Assembly: GCA_964017145.1 (NCBI GenBank)
Contig: OZ024847.1
Location: 2,108,001 to 2,172,000, forward strand
Reading direction: 5' to 3'
Length of the DNA: 64,000 bases
Source of the DNA: Agrocybe praecox
Taxonomy: Eukaryota; Basidiomycota; Agaricomycetes; Agaricales; Agrocybaceae
The notes under the pieces were generated by a model that had not been told where the DNA came from, ran no database searches, and was given only the letters and a program-made list of their open reading frames with translations. The translations under genes and the position numbers were made by a program. The number at the start of each line of letters is the position of its first letter. Position 1 is the stretch's first letter. This document shows, piece by piece, positions 22,696-34,499 of the stretch.

Positions 22696-25600
22696 ATGGT
22701 AGATCCATTATCTACTGCTCTCGTTGCGATCTCCCTTGCAACAGCGCTCAGGGACATTGTTGAACTTGCACTCAAACTCAATGACTCGTTCAAGAAGGTG
22801 GGAAAGCTGGTCGCGGCTAGATGAGAGCTTTGTGCTGATTATTTTATTCTTAGCCTACTCGGAATATGCAAAGAGTGGTATCTCTGGCTGCGGAGACTCT
22901 CGAAGTCGTACAAGAGCTCCAGAAATTCTATGATGGGCATAAAGAAATTCTAGACAGTGCGCCCGATATGCAAAACGCCGTACTAAGGCTTTTGAAGTGC
23001 GTGTTTAATATCATTAATTGGGGGTCTTTATTCACATCTCCTGTAGGGAAATAGAGATGGTATACGAGGAGTGCGTACCTATATTACAAATTCATACTGC
23101 CTCGGACGGGAAACCACATACCTGGATAAAGCGGAAACTTGGACCTTGGTGGAAGCGGAATGCTTTGGAGGAATCTATTCGGAACCTGCGAGATGGGGCG
23201 AACAAATGTCGAAGTGATTTTATGGTGCGAGAATTTAGAATACGCCATCCGACATGTGCTGACAAGAATTTTGAAGATGTTTTCATTACTACGCATTGAA
23301 GGCGCCACTGCTCAGAGTCAAGCTACTGCGGTTCAAATACAGGCCACCACGATTGAAATCCAAGCTGCTGTCAGGCAAGGGTTTGCTCGCCTTCAACCCT
23401 CATCATTGCTTCCTCAAGTGTCGGATGATTATGTCCTCGCCTTCCAAGGTTCCACTCCCGTCATATTATCCCAACTCCCCCCACATGTCAAATTAGCTGA
23501 ACACCTTGTGTATAAGGAATATATCACCCTTCAAGTGGGAAAGATTGCGGTCTTATTCAAGGACCTCTCTTCTAGCGGATCCTATCCAGTGGAAGATCCG
23601 GACTTTGGAAATCGACAACCTTTCCGGTCTTTAATTTGGCTAAAGCCCTTTACTGAGGAGGAAATAGAAGGCGTACAATCCATTATCTTTGCCCGCATAG
23701 TGAAGATACAAGATAGCATTCAAGGCAAATACAATAATAGATTGTCAATCCAGCGTGGTGCATTGGCAATGTTGGACCTATCTGTCCGGCTTGCTAATCT
23801 CGACATGGATCAAGAATCTTTAACAATAGCGCGATTTGCTGTGGACATTTATAGGACACTCACGAAGACAAACGAAGATGTTTATGGGCCCCACCTTGTG
23901 CATGCACTTTACCTCATGGCGTGCGGGCTTGTGAACACTGGGGACCTTGTACAGGCCTACAAAGTAATCACAGAGGCTGTGACCCTTGGGCGTCAGCTCG
24001 TGGCTGCCAGTCCAACTTTTGAAGCCCAAATGCAGCTTGCTGAATTGGTTCGCTACTCCGCGTTTGTTGCGCGTCAGAATGGAGATTTGGAAAATGCCAC
24101 CCGCGATGCAGAAGAAGCGGTACAAACCTATGAGCGTCTCATCGGAAACTCCACGTCTACGTTACAAATGAAAGTAAACATCATAAACAAAATGCGCGGG
24201 CCAACCGTTATGACATTGAATGCCACGCGCGTTTACGACTTCGCTCATGCATTGGCAGAGCTGCATTACAGTCTATCCTCAACCAAGAGGAAAGATGAAT
24301 CAGTAAGGGCAGGAATAAGGGCGCTCGAACTATATAGTGCACTGGAGCAAAGGGGAAATCAGGTCGATTTTATTGTTTCAATAGCAAATCTCTATTACTC
24401 TCTCGCATCAGACAAGTATCGGGACGTAATCTCCGTTGAGCATGCTCATTCCTACGCACAAAAAGCCGTGTCTCATTACAAGAAGGTCCGTCAACACACC
24501 GGAAATATCCCCCGCAGGCTTCCTTTTTCCCTGGCAAGGCAAGCCAAGATTTTATCAGATTTGGGCCGTGTTGAGGAAGCATATGTAATGTGCCAAAAAC
24601 TTGAACAAGTAGTTCAAAACTATATTGAGGATCATTATCTCCGTGCCAGATCACTTCTGCAATTAACAGAAAATCTTTTCCATTCGAGGCGTTACGTGGA
24701 GGCAGCGTTGGTCGGGGAACAATTACTGGAAAACTGCCAAGTGTCGCTTTTAAATTGGAATCTCTACGACGCCTACGCCTTCACTTCTAGGGCCTTTAAA
24801 AGGTCAGGAAATACTCTCAGGGCAGTACAAATTGCGGAGGCAGCAGTCAGCTATTATCGCATTCTAGCATTTCGTGATTCTAAAAACGTCAAATTTCTTG
24901 CTGCCAGCGTCGACGATCTGGCACGTCGACTTCGATCAGCGGCTGAGCACGTACGAGCTCTTAGTGAAGGACACGAAGCAATGAAGCTGTATAGCAGCTT
25001 GATTCAAAAAGATTCCACCCTTCTACAGAGTTACATATCAACCCTTCAACTAAATATGAATATTGCTAGACAGGCAAAGATGGAAATCCAGTCCCTGGAA
25101 AGAAGCCGGCAAGTCATTCAATTTTCTCGGGCACTGGTCAGGCAATTTCCCGACCGACAAATATTGCTTATTCGTCTCATCAGGGACCACGCAAACCTGT
25201 TGGAAGACTTCGACCAACTTGCAGAAGCCAGTGTCGCCTTTGAAGAAGCTCTCAGCTGGTATGACGCCCATCCAGCCGAAGACCCAAAAACAGTCACATT
25301 TCACACCAACGCACTTCTAGATTCTGGCAGACTTTTTCTTCTTCAAGGTCATCTCGACAAGGCATTAAGTGCCTATGACAAAGCGATTAGTGTTGGGCAA
25401 CCCTTCGCGAGCACTTACTCTGTCGCATCCAATATTTTTTGGATGAAGGTTGGAACCCTCATAATATTATATCATGCAGGACAAGTTCCAGCTGCGCTCG
25501 CCAAGATCGAAGATTGTCTTACGTTTGCCGCCAACCATGATTTGGAGGAGGAAGATGTGTATACCTGTTACTTGAAAAATACATCGCTTATCTACCGATC

Positions 25601-26204
25601 CAGTGGCGACATCGATAAAGCGGTGTCCAACATGCAACGGTCGATCGACATTGATAGAGATCAGGACAGAACTCCATTTTCCTGGATTTTGTCTGATCTT
25701 CTTGCCGACGCTGGGGAGGAAGAAGAGGCCGTTACCGTTGCAAATGAGGCCATAAAGAAATGCAAGAAATGGCAGGACAGTTCCTCAATCACCGAAAAGG
25801 AATGCTATGCACAGGCGCAGTATACACTGTCCCTACGTCTCTTCACCAACAACGACCTTGCTCAGGCACGAGAACTGCTTTTAGAGGTCCACAAATTCTA
25901 CCGACAACATTCACAGATGAGACATATCTGGTTCATCAGACTGGCTATAACCCTATGGGCATTAGGACACCTCGAGTGCGCATCAGGCCGACACGAAGAA
26001 GGCATATCTGCAAGAACTGAACTCACCGAGTTGCGAAAACGACTTCGGCTCATATTCCCAAGCCTCGATGATCTTGTGGAGGTAGCGCTGAAAAGAGAAA
26101 GAAATTTTGTGGCGTGGAAGAACCTTATCAAAAAAATCAATCTTATGTCTGAACACCAGGACGAAGGTGATATACACGAAGGCGCAGTAATATCCAAAAA
26201 CTAA
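22696..26204 (+). CDS. TPR gene 2: N-terminal helical domain + heptad linker + TPR protein
   Basis: Exons 22696-22797, 22854-22996, 23047-23224 and 23277-26204 join in frame to give 1116 aa. The N-terminus is MVDPLSTALVAISLATALRD, where the other four copies start MADPLS. An in-frame upstream ATG (22609) is unlikely because it lies at the TATA-like element. The linker has only three heptads. The segment after the linker is of the 'KDLSSSGSYPVEDPD' class (as in genes 1 and 4). The C-terminus is of the PSLDDLVEV class (as in gene 3). The 3' flank does not match those of genes 1, 4 and 5. TPR-type helices fill the rest. The frame is intact. Function is inferred as for gene 1. Confidence 0.85.
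23307..23369 (+). repeat. 21-bp coding minisatellite, 3 heptads
   Basis: The three units read TAQSQAT, AVQIQAT and TIEIQAA, the equivalent of the six-unit array in gene 1. Confidence 0.8.
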
Positions 26205-26640
26205 GTTTTATTTTGCTATCCTCGATATTTTTTCTTTTCGCTCTCGCCTGCCAACGGTTTTCCTTCTGGCTCTCCATTCGTTGACATAGACTATTATTTT
26301 TTTCTATCATGCTATACAAACTTTGTATCTATTATTCACTATTATTCCAGTCTATATTGTTCGAGGATATGAGTAGGCAGGAAATGCTCAAAGCAAGTCG
26401 GCTTTGCCAATGGGCCATGCTAGAACTTGTACATGATATCATTGAACAACTTGATCATATCTGCAAGCAGCTAGCAGTTAATTCAACGACGAGGGGATAC
26501 AACCCTCACATTTTCCTGATGATATCTCCAGCCCATATGTTGGTCTCGATCCTTGGAAGGTATTCATTTCGATAATTACACCAAATAGTTACGTGGAATT
26601 GATAATTACACGTCATAGTCTGTTTGGTCGATGATAATAC
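26205..26640. other. 3' flank of TPR gene 2, no gene called
   Basis: It is AT-rich after the stop. A frame at 26309-26575 (+, 88 codons) has no counterpart after the other paralogs and no recognisable features. It is treated as non-coding. Confidence 0.4.
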
Positions 26641-27385
26641 ACGTCTTCCGAACTTAACAGGATCTTCAAAGGCGACGTTTCTTGTGGAACATTGGCATCC
26701 GTTAAAGCTGCGTTGTTCATTGGTATGCCTGGTTAGTACTAACCCCTTTTAACGTTCACATCAGGGTATATAGAGAACAATTAACTTACGCACACGGCCA
26801 ATGGACGAGCAGTGACGTTCCTTATAATACGTCGGTTCAACCATCGGAGTTCTTACGAGCCCATCTCATTGCCCAAAATTTTGAGGTTAAGCGCTTCGGT
26901 TCTTCAAGAGGCTATAAGGGCAAGCAAGAATGTTTAATAGATGCAAGAGGAGATATAGATGCAACATACACTCACAGTGGCTATGGCTTGATATGTACGT
27001 AGTCTTCCTTACACCAGAAAGTCGTTTCCATACGGTCTCGAGCATGAGCTGTATTACACAAAAAGCAGAATTTAAATGTGCCCAGTGTTGCAGATATGGA
27101 TGTCCGTGATCGAAGCGTGAAAACGTGAAAACGGCGAACCAAAGCAAATTGATTCTTGAACTTCCTGACACAAGGCGTGTTTACTTTGAAAACACGAGCG
27201 ACATTAGATCGATGCCTATGTTCATGAGCGTGGAAGACATTCCTGCAGCGACGAGATTGCTGTATGCCCAAGGTCGTACGACGCAGGGCTTCTCCGGGAA
27301 AGGACCTTGGTCCACGTTTTGTTTTGAGGCGCATATACATACCCGCGAGACCCGCGGCACTCTCCCATGTTTGGTTTGCTAGGTA
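26640..27385. repeat. Degenerate duplicate of 60-790
   Basis: It is the partner of the first feature. The shared peptide IRSMPM...DIP...TR lies at about 27195-27260 on the + strand. No intact gene. Confidence 0.35.
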
Positions 27386-28105
27386 TGCATAATCCCACTA
27401 CGATTTGATGTATAGGTCGATAAACGCCGAGCTCGCTCAATATATGTATGCGTCAAGCGAGATGTTGTATGTACACTGGCGGCGATGTGGGTAGGCGCGT
27501 ACGAGTTTCTCACTGAAGCTGACGACGGTGTTGAACTATGATGTGGTCCAGAAGTAAGAATCTAAACTTACAACAGGACCTCTTAACGTACTACAAGCTC
27601 GACTTCCCACCAACCCTATCCTCTAGATACATTATATTGAAGTACCGACTGCGCCCAAAGATAACCATGGTGCCCATGACTCTCTGTGTACTGTGACGAA
27701 CGAACCGAAAGAGATTAGAGACACGCTCAACGAGTCGGTAGGTAAACTTACGAAATTGTGCATCTCTTTATGCTCTTTGCCTCGTTTGCTCAGCTCAAGA
27801 TGCCCATCGTGTCCGATACTGCGATAACAAGAATGGTCGAACTACGAAAGAAAAGGAATCTCAAGGAATAATAAGTGCATATACACATTCAAGATGAATA
27901 TTTCCTACAGTGCTGGTATATACCTAGATGATATAACTTCACAGCAACCACACCCGACATCGATACCCGTTCTTCAAGATAAGGATGGGAAAGAGATTTT
28001 GGAAGGGAGAATAGATGAGGATGGATTAGCATAGCAAGAAGGGGAGAAGCCAGTTACTGATTGAGAAGCCAGCTTCACAAGCAGAGGATGGCAGCAGTTC
28101 CACAT
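27380..28105 (-). pseudogene. Copy E of the decayed minus-strand gene family, truncated
   Basis: An exon-like block reads GHDGHLELSKRGKEHKEMHN on the minus strand and ends at GTAAGTT (about 27815-27750). An ERVSMSGVVAVKLYHLGI block lies near 27980-27915. The copy stops abruptly at 'aggatggcagcagttcc' (about 28105), where copy D continues. The unit resumes near 34500, so the 28.1-34.5 kb block interrupts it. Confidence 0.45.
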
Positions 28106-28303
28106 TCTGTTCACTTATTTTTATTCAATCGTCGTACTGTGTTACACGTAGTCCTAGTAATCGTAATGTGGGTTGCCCCCAGTCCGTTCTGTTATACACG
28201 AATTCAATATCTGCGCCCATTCTCGCCCACTGTCTTTGTCCTGTGACTTCAAAATTAACCCACATAGCTGAGTTGACTTCGATCAACATACTGTATATAC
28301 TGT

Positions 28304-29724
28304 TTATTTCGTCCTAGCCCCAATACCGCGCACCTTTTCCTTCTGGTGTCGAATCGGCACAGGCGGGGCATGCTCAAGGAAGTCCGCCAACGACGACAAG
28401 CAGCGAGCAACAGGCTCCGTTACCCTAAGTTTGGTAGTACCCCCCGGCTGCGCTGCCATCTCATCAAAAAGCACGCCGAGACCCGGACGGAGGCGCGGAT
28501 AAAGACTAAGGGCGCCGCCAACAGACCCGGCAACGGACTGCAGCTCGTTGAGGGTGTAAGGTTTCTCTGCATGAGCGTTACTTCGAAGTGTTTCAACTAC
28601 CTTGGCCTTCTTCTCGTCGGGGACTTTGACTGTCATTGCATTCGCATTGACGTGATAGCCTAGGATAGTAAGGGAAGGGCCGGAGAGTTGTTTTTCTTCG
28701 TCATGTGGAATACCGAGCTCGTCCCAGAGTTCAAGGAGTCGGGCTTGTTTGGTAGGGAGATATTTATTGTACGGCTTGTAGAACTTTTTGTTTCGCTCGA
28801 ATTCCCAGCCAAAGTTGTCGTCGACATATCCCAGGAGACCTTTAACACCTTTTTTCTTGGTGGCAATCCAATTGACGGAGGAAATAAATGAGTCCCAGTT
28901 CCATCCACCACCTCGATTTCCAAACGTGTTGCACCGGTCTATGTGGTACTGACCGTCGATGGAGATGGCCTGTTTAATCTGCCATAATGGATGCATTGGC
29001 AACTGTCGGTACGCGCTTTTGACATCTGATTTGAACAAGCAAAGTTTGCGGTTAGGATATTTCTTCCGAGCGGCTAGGAGTTCATTCCCGAGATCGTGTA
29101 TATTGTCGAGCTGGACCTTGACTTGAGACTTTGCAATCGTCGAGTTTAGGGCGTGCGGCCCCCTGCTCTGGTCGACAATGAGCCTGAACTTTCCCGGAAT
29201 GCTTTTCGGAACAACATTGATTGGGGCAGAATGCATCCCAGGCAGCAATTTACCGCCAAAAGGTTTCGACCAGCGCTCGAGCTCCATTTCGTCTTCGCGC
29301 TGTTGTCGAATAAACTTGGCTTTATCCTTGCTGGTAATGCGAGAACCCTGACGCGAACCGTCATACGTAGTAGGAAAACTTGGATCACTGGTGTCCGCCC
29401 GTGGCCAAAATCCTTTCTTGAGCGCACGGGCAACAGATTGGACGAATGGTTGGTTGGGGTGGTCCTTGACATACTTTTTGAAGACGTTGACCTTGATCGG
29501 TGAGACGACCTTGAAGAGATCAGGATTCTGGGAAATCGTTTTACGAGCAACTTTGTTCTGGAGCTCGTTCCTGGGAGGCGATGGGAGTGGCGCAGCGGTT
29601 AAGGTGGAGTATGCTGAGACGGTCCTAGGAGTATCGGTTTCTCGCCACCTCAGAGTGGGGGTACGTTGACGTAGTAAGCCTTTGCGAACAGCAGCTTTCT
29701 TTTTAGGAACATGCTGAAATAATA
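28304..29724 (-). other. Single-exon RT domain of the microexon gene
   Basis: This is the last exon (1421 nt). The acceptor is CACAAG at 29725-29730, after a TTCTAAC branch-like site. An uninterrupted frame continues to an ATG at 29734, but that ATG is intronic in the spliced model. The RT palm motifs are intact, including both Asp residues of YVDD. The C-terminus (LQSVAGSVGGALSLYPRLRPGLG...) resembles the connection/thumb region and ends before a recognisable RNase H. Confidence 0.85.
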
Positions 29725-32700
29725 CTTGTGCCACGTTAGAAAATGTCAGTCATTGCTAGGATCACGGTGACGTTGAAGGTATACCTTTGCTAGAGCTCGA
29801 TCGAAGTCGAAATTGTTTTAGATGGTGCACAGCAGCGGCCTGAGGCCTGCTCGACATTCGAGAGCGATCCGCGGCATGACTCAATGCGGCTAGATATTTA
29901 AGTTAGTCCATGCGATGGGTAAAGAGCACAGGGCTTAATTACATGTCAAATTTGTGGCTGTTTCAGGCTTTTCCGACACACTTGAGGAATATTGTGGGCC
30001 GCCTTCACTTCGTGCTAGCATATTATGATGAGTCGGCGCCTGCTTCTTCTTCAGCGAAGTCGCTGAGGATGCTGGAAAAAGTATGGGAATAGGCTATAAA
30101 AAATAACGAGCAAAAGCGATCGCAATAAGATCTTACATGTGTCCGAGTTGTTTGATCGATTTGGCAGGTCCTGTAATCCATTCTTCGTGCCTTTCGTTGA
30201 TAAGATGGGTTCCTTCCTCAAGTGTTCACGTGGAATAAAGGACAAGTTCGGTGCAGGGTGAGATTTCGACCGGCCATCATTGGCTTACAATAATGAAATC
30301 ATTTCAGTCGATGTTAATGTGGCTTGATTGGGGATGTTTTACCTTTGGTAGAGTTCAGAGCCTGCGGCTTAGGGCCGGGGTCTTTTGCGGATAGACCGCG
30401 TTAAACATGCGAAACGAGAGAGGAAGGAGTGTCATTACCTTTCATCGAACTTGAGGTTGATTTATTTGCAGCCTGAACGTCAACAGGGCGCGCTGATGGG
30501 GGGAACAAAGATGAAATCGTCTGCCACCAGGTCTGGGGTTTGACCGCTGCTGCCTGGGGCACATTCGCGCTGCCTGGAGTTGAACCAAGTGTGAGTCCAT
30601 GTAATGTCGATAACCTCAGCGATCATTACCTTTAGCAACATTTGGCCCTTGCTTCTTCGAAGCTCGAGAGTGGAGAGGCCCACTACCAACAGTTGCAGAG
30701 TTATGTGTCGCTGAGAGAAGGAAATTTAGCCATGTCTTCATGGAACACTAGAAGAACATACATCCAGGAGGAATCACGAAGTTAACCGATCGGTTCCCTA
30801 ATATAATTATAGACCATGAAAATGGGTAACCTCACATCCAGTAGAAAAAAATGAAAATACGGTCGACAGCATACCTTCCGTAGGCGTCTTTCCCTTGTTC
30901 GTCGAGGGCTTTGGAGGGGTGTCCTTGTGGCCTTCCATGGTCATCAGCCAACATGAACATTGCAGTTACAAGGTTGAAACACTCGCCTTTACTGGATGTC
31001 TCTTGCATGAGACGCGAGTGCGGGGGCGCTGCCAACAAAACAAAATTTGATTATCCATTGGACATATACACTACTGGGGCTTACCCTTGTGTTGTTGCTG
31101 AGACTTATGGGACGGCTTCTCAGAACCTTGAGCTGGTGGTGCAGACGATTGACCTAGCACTTCGAGTTTAGATGGTGTGCACACAGGGGGAAATGACACA
31201 AGCTTACCACCACGCGAAGGCTGTTGAGCGTGCGTTGTTGCCACCTGGACCTTCGGGAAAGTGCTGCTGGCAATATCTACGCTCCTTCAATAAAAATGAA
31301 ACAGCGATGGGTGTAGGACGGCTCACTTTTTCCTGATTGCTGTTGATGGGCTGGCGATGCTGAAAAGAAAGTAGGTTTTATGGAATAAACATGAGCGACC
31401 ATAAATTTAAAAATTGGCTAGAGCTCACCCTTTGGGGGGGTCGGAGCATGGTTCTGTGCTTTGTGGGCATGAGGTTGGGTATGGCCACTCTGCTTTGCTG
31501 CAACACTGATTCAATCACTGGTAAGGTGAGGGACAGTAGGGGGTCTTACACGTCGACGATGGGTCTTGGAACACCTTGTTCCCAGATATGGTTGCTCCAT
31601 GTGCTAGTTTACGGCGATTTTTAGGTTACACGACGACATCTGAATAGGTCTAATGGGATCACCTTTGGGCACATGCAAATGTTGGACGTTTCCGGGACGG
31701 GGTGGTGAAGGCCTGGTGCCAATACCTTCAGCCCCAGTTACAGATGAATAACAGGTTAATACTTACAGCGCTGAGTTGGAGGCCGAAGAGTGACCTATTA
31801 GAGCCGTTTAATTGGATGGTGTAAGGACGGATGAAGATGATAAGCTTACCTCCAAAGAAGGCCTGAGAATGTTTCGGCTTCGGTGCCTCGTTTTTCGAAG
31901 AAATCTTGGCTGTATGACAGGAACCTTAGATCACGCGGATGAAGATAAGGATAAGCCTCACGTTGAGGTGAATGCCCTTGGACTTTCTGAGGGCCGTTGT
32001 TCAGCCCACTTCCATTACGTTTAGCTGACGAAAGATTCCATTAGTACCGGGAAAGAACGATATGCTCTGAAGAACTTACACGTACCCTGGTTTACAGATC
32101 GATCCTGGGATGCCCTGTGTCCAAACATTGCTTCGACTGATGATAGAGACACTATTGATAAGCAGATGTCAAAGGTGCTCATCAGGACTTGGGGACTTGC
32201 TTACACGAGCCGTGTAGACCAGTGTAGGCCTACAAAGTTCATGTACGCAAGCTCCAAATCCCTGATGCTTACCTCTGACAAAGTTCGAACCGTTGGCGCC
32301 TTGAGATTTGGGAGCCCCGTTACCAGCATTTTGATCTGAGGTAAAGAATATGAGCATTTGTCAGGTTTGAAGCCAGAGGCTTACGTTTAGTCCCGTTTGA
32401 TGGACGGTGTGCGGTGGCTTGTGGTTGTGGGGGTCTGGGTGCAGCAGCTGTACCTGACAACACGCAATCAGTCTCTTATATTTGGGGAGTGGGGAGCTTG
32501 GGTTAAATATTGACCTGATGATGCTGGAGGCTTTGAGGAAGCGTTTCCCATCATCTGGGCTGAGAGGAAGTTAGCATACAGTGGAGGACGATGGAAGAGT
32601 TACTGCAATCACGATGGGCTGTAGCTACAGATCGAGGCTTATTGGTAGCTTGAGGGTTAGGGGAGCGAGATGCCCCTCCTCCTGCGGCTTGCTTGGGTCC

Positions 32701-32739
32701 TTGCGATTGTCCACCGGACTTAGACTTGCGATTAGCCAT
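28304..32739 (-). CDS. Reverse-transcriptase gene with >20 phase-1 microexons
   Basis: Read from ATG 32739 to TAA 28304. My exons are 32739-32604, 32559-32515, 32453-32385, 32335-32273, 32136-32086, 32024-31962, 31909-31850, 31725-31663, 31603-31550, 31497-31429, 31359-31327, 31276-31208, 31153-31085, 31028-30993, 30931-30875, 30797-30762, 30710-30630, 30573-30439, 30381-30343, 30283-30137, 30071-29943, 29889-29785 and 29724-28304. They join to 1009 aa. All 22 introns are phase 1, and every internal exon is a multiple of three (33-147 nt). Residues 1 to about 536 are Ser/Pro/Gln/Asn/Gly/Lys-rich and probably disordered. Residues 537-1009 are an RT: SDVKSAYRQLPMHPLWQIKQ (motif A, Asp about 770), CNTFGNRGGG (motif B) and LLGYVDDNFGW (motif C, about 836-839). 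The RT type is like one common in basidiomycete genomes, tentatively DIRS/Ngaro-like. No full RNase H, integrase or recombinase was seen. Possible extra exons at 32229-32205 and 31794-31767 would break the frame. Confidence 0.8.
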
Positions 32740-33980
32740 GACTAGACGATGGCAGCAGGATGAGGCCTTTATCTCACAAGGAGAAGATACTTATACCTCC
32801 GGGCCCATTCGCTAGCGCGGCTGTACAGGGAGATTGTGCTAAGATAACATTGACAATGGTGGGAAGGGTCCGGTGACTCCGCAGTCTGGACGAGCGCTAA
32901 GCGCTTCGAGTGCACGTGCTTGGGAAGGCAAGACCCTGGGGTTTGAGACCAAACTCACAGATTGGTGACTAAAAATTCTGGACGACTTGTAGGAATACGA
33001 AGAGATGTTATCTCATGACAAGGAACCCAACAAACACAGCCAGTAGCCCTAATGACTACGGAGAGAATGCTCCAGAACTCTATAAAGCTTTGAGCAAAAA
33101 CAAAAACAAAAAGGAGGAGTTGGCCTACAACTCACAGACAAGGGGGTAATACCTATCATGATCGATATGATACTACTGTACTCTCCGACAAAGGACGTCG
33201 AGAATGTCGCTAGAGGCTCTGAGACGTCATGTGGCAATAGCCTAGATTCCTGTAAAGCTTTTTAGTGTATAAAAACAGAAAGTTAATACAGGACTGACAG
33301 ATTGGCGACTAAATCTTCAGGGCACTGGTCACCGCAGTCACTGCGGACATTGGCTTCTGTGATCTGCGATTAAATGGGGTGTAAATCCTAGACTTATTAG
33401 TAATTAGAACCGATTATGATCGCAGGGAAAAACACGAATAATCCCCCACTGATAAGATCCGAATATGTTCTAAATATTCCCTGGGCGTCAAATTGTGATC
33501 AAATGACTAATAAGTTCTCGATAATTTCCCATCATCCCCACTGATCATATTCTCCTGATATTCTCTATATTTGATTTCAGGCACGCATCGACATTAGGCC
33601 CTGCCTACCACGCCCACCTCCACACCCGCCAGATATGCATTCCACCTCCAGCACAGGCAGCGACAGAGCGAGTCATTGTGCAGCAAAGGATGACAGGGCA
33701 CCAGAAAACACCAAGGCAGGCGTTACAAGGCGTTCCTGGGCTAGCCATGCACGCGACCCTGAGCTGGCCGGGCAGGGGTCGAGAAAGGCACCAAGAACGC
33801 AGGTAATTCGAAGTAGAGTGTTGGAGTGGATGTGAAGGTCTAGGAGATTGTCGGTTTGGGTGCTAATAAGGGTGTTGAGGATCTTTTGTGGGTATCCGGA
33901 CTGAGAACGGCCGGATGTGGCATGACCGGGTCTAGATATGGCGTTGGGCGTGAAGAAGGGAAAGTCGGTGTCCTTCTCCG
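32740..33980. other. Intergenic 5' of the RT gene
   Basis: There is no convincing gene. CAGATTGGYGACTAAA occurs twice (about 32958 and 33299). An A-rich tract lies near 33090-33115. A small + strand frame (33635-33835) overlaps the VPS10 remnant region antisense and is not credible. Confidence 0.4.
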
Positions 33981-34440
33981 AGTTGGTGTCGAAGAATGAC
34001 AAATTGGGGTAATTGCAGACAGAAGTCGAGGTTGTAATGGGCTTAAGAGGCGGCGGCAGCTGCGTTGGGGATCGACCGTACCCGCACCTTATCTTCGCTG
34101 AACTTGTACTCTCGCCAATGAACTCCCAAAGGTGGGCGTCCTTATGCATCTCCTCCCATGTGAACCCGCCATCGCGACTAAGGAAGGTGTCGCTGTCCGT
34201 ATATGGCGCGAGCGACTGGTCGACTTTGCCAACGGCCATGATCAGTCCTGGCACTGTGGGGCTGCTGTAGGATGCTCATGGATCGGTGCGTTCGGTGTAG
34301 CCATGGACGTGCAGTTGATACTTCTGATTAGAGGTGATCAGACGTGGATCACGATAATTGGAAGAAGACGTACAGTTCCTTGGCAATCATACAATCTTCC
34401 TAGAGTCGATCGACGGAGGATTGAGAGGCGTCCATGCACT
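33980..34440 (-). pseudogene. VPS10 / sortilin-like receptor fragment, degenerate
   Basis: On the minus strand the pieces read WTPLNPPSIDSR (about 34430), a GT-AG intron of about 50 nt, LHVHGYTERTDP (about 34314-34279), a TGA at 34278-34276, [49 protein letters not shown], and then in another frame [17 protein letters not shown] (about 34122-34070). The order and motifs match the ten-bladed propeller/10CC region of fungal Vps10 (type I sorting receptor of the Golgi-to-vacuole route). A piece between DAHLWEF and REYKF is missing. The stop, frameshift and deletion make it a pseudogene fragment. The open frame at 34254-33673 (193 codons) only partly follows the ancestral frame. Confidence 0.75.
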
Positions 34441-34499
34441 GTCTGCAAAACGTAATCAGCACAAGATCGCAATCAGACCCACGTTGGACCTACCATCAT

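Noticed and set aside
29725..29734. ATG at 29734 as the start of the RT protein
   Set aside because: It sits in an intron. The upstream exon 29889-29785 joins in phase 1 to 29724, and the chain of exons continues in frame to an ATG at 32739.
32221..32300. tRNA-like GTTCGAACC motif
   Set aside because: It is part of a coding microexon (SNFVRG) and no cloverleaf can be drawn around it. No tRNA was seen anywhere in the window.
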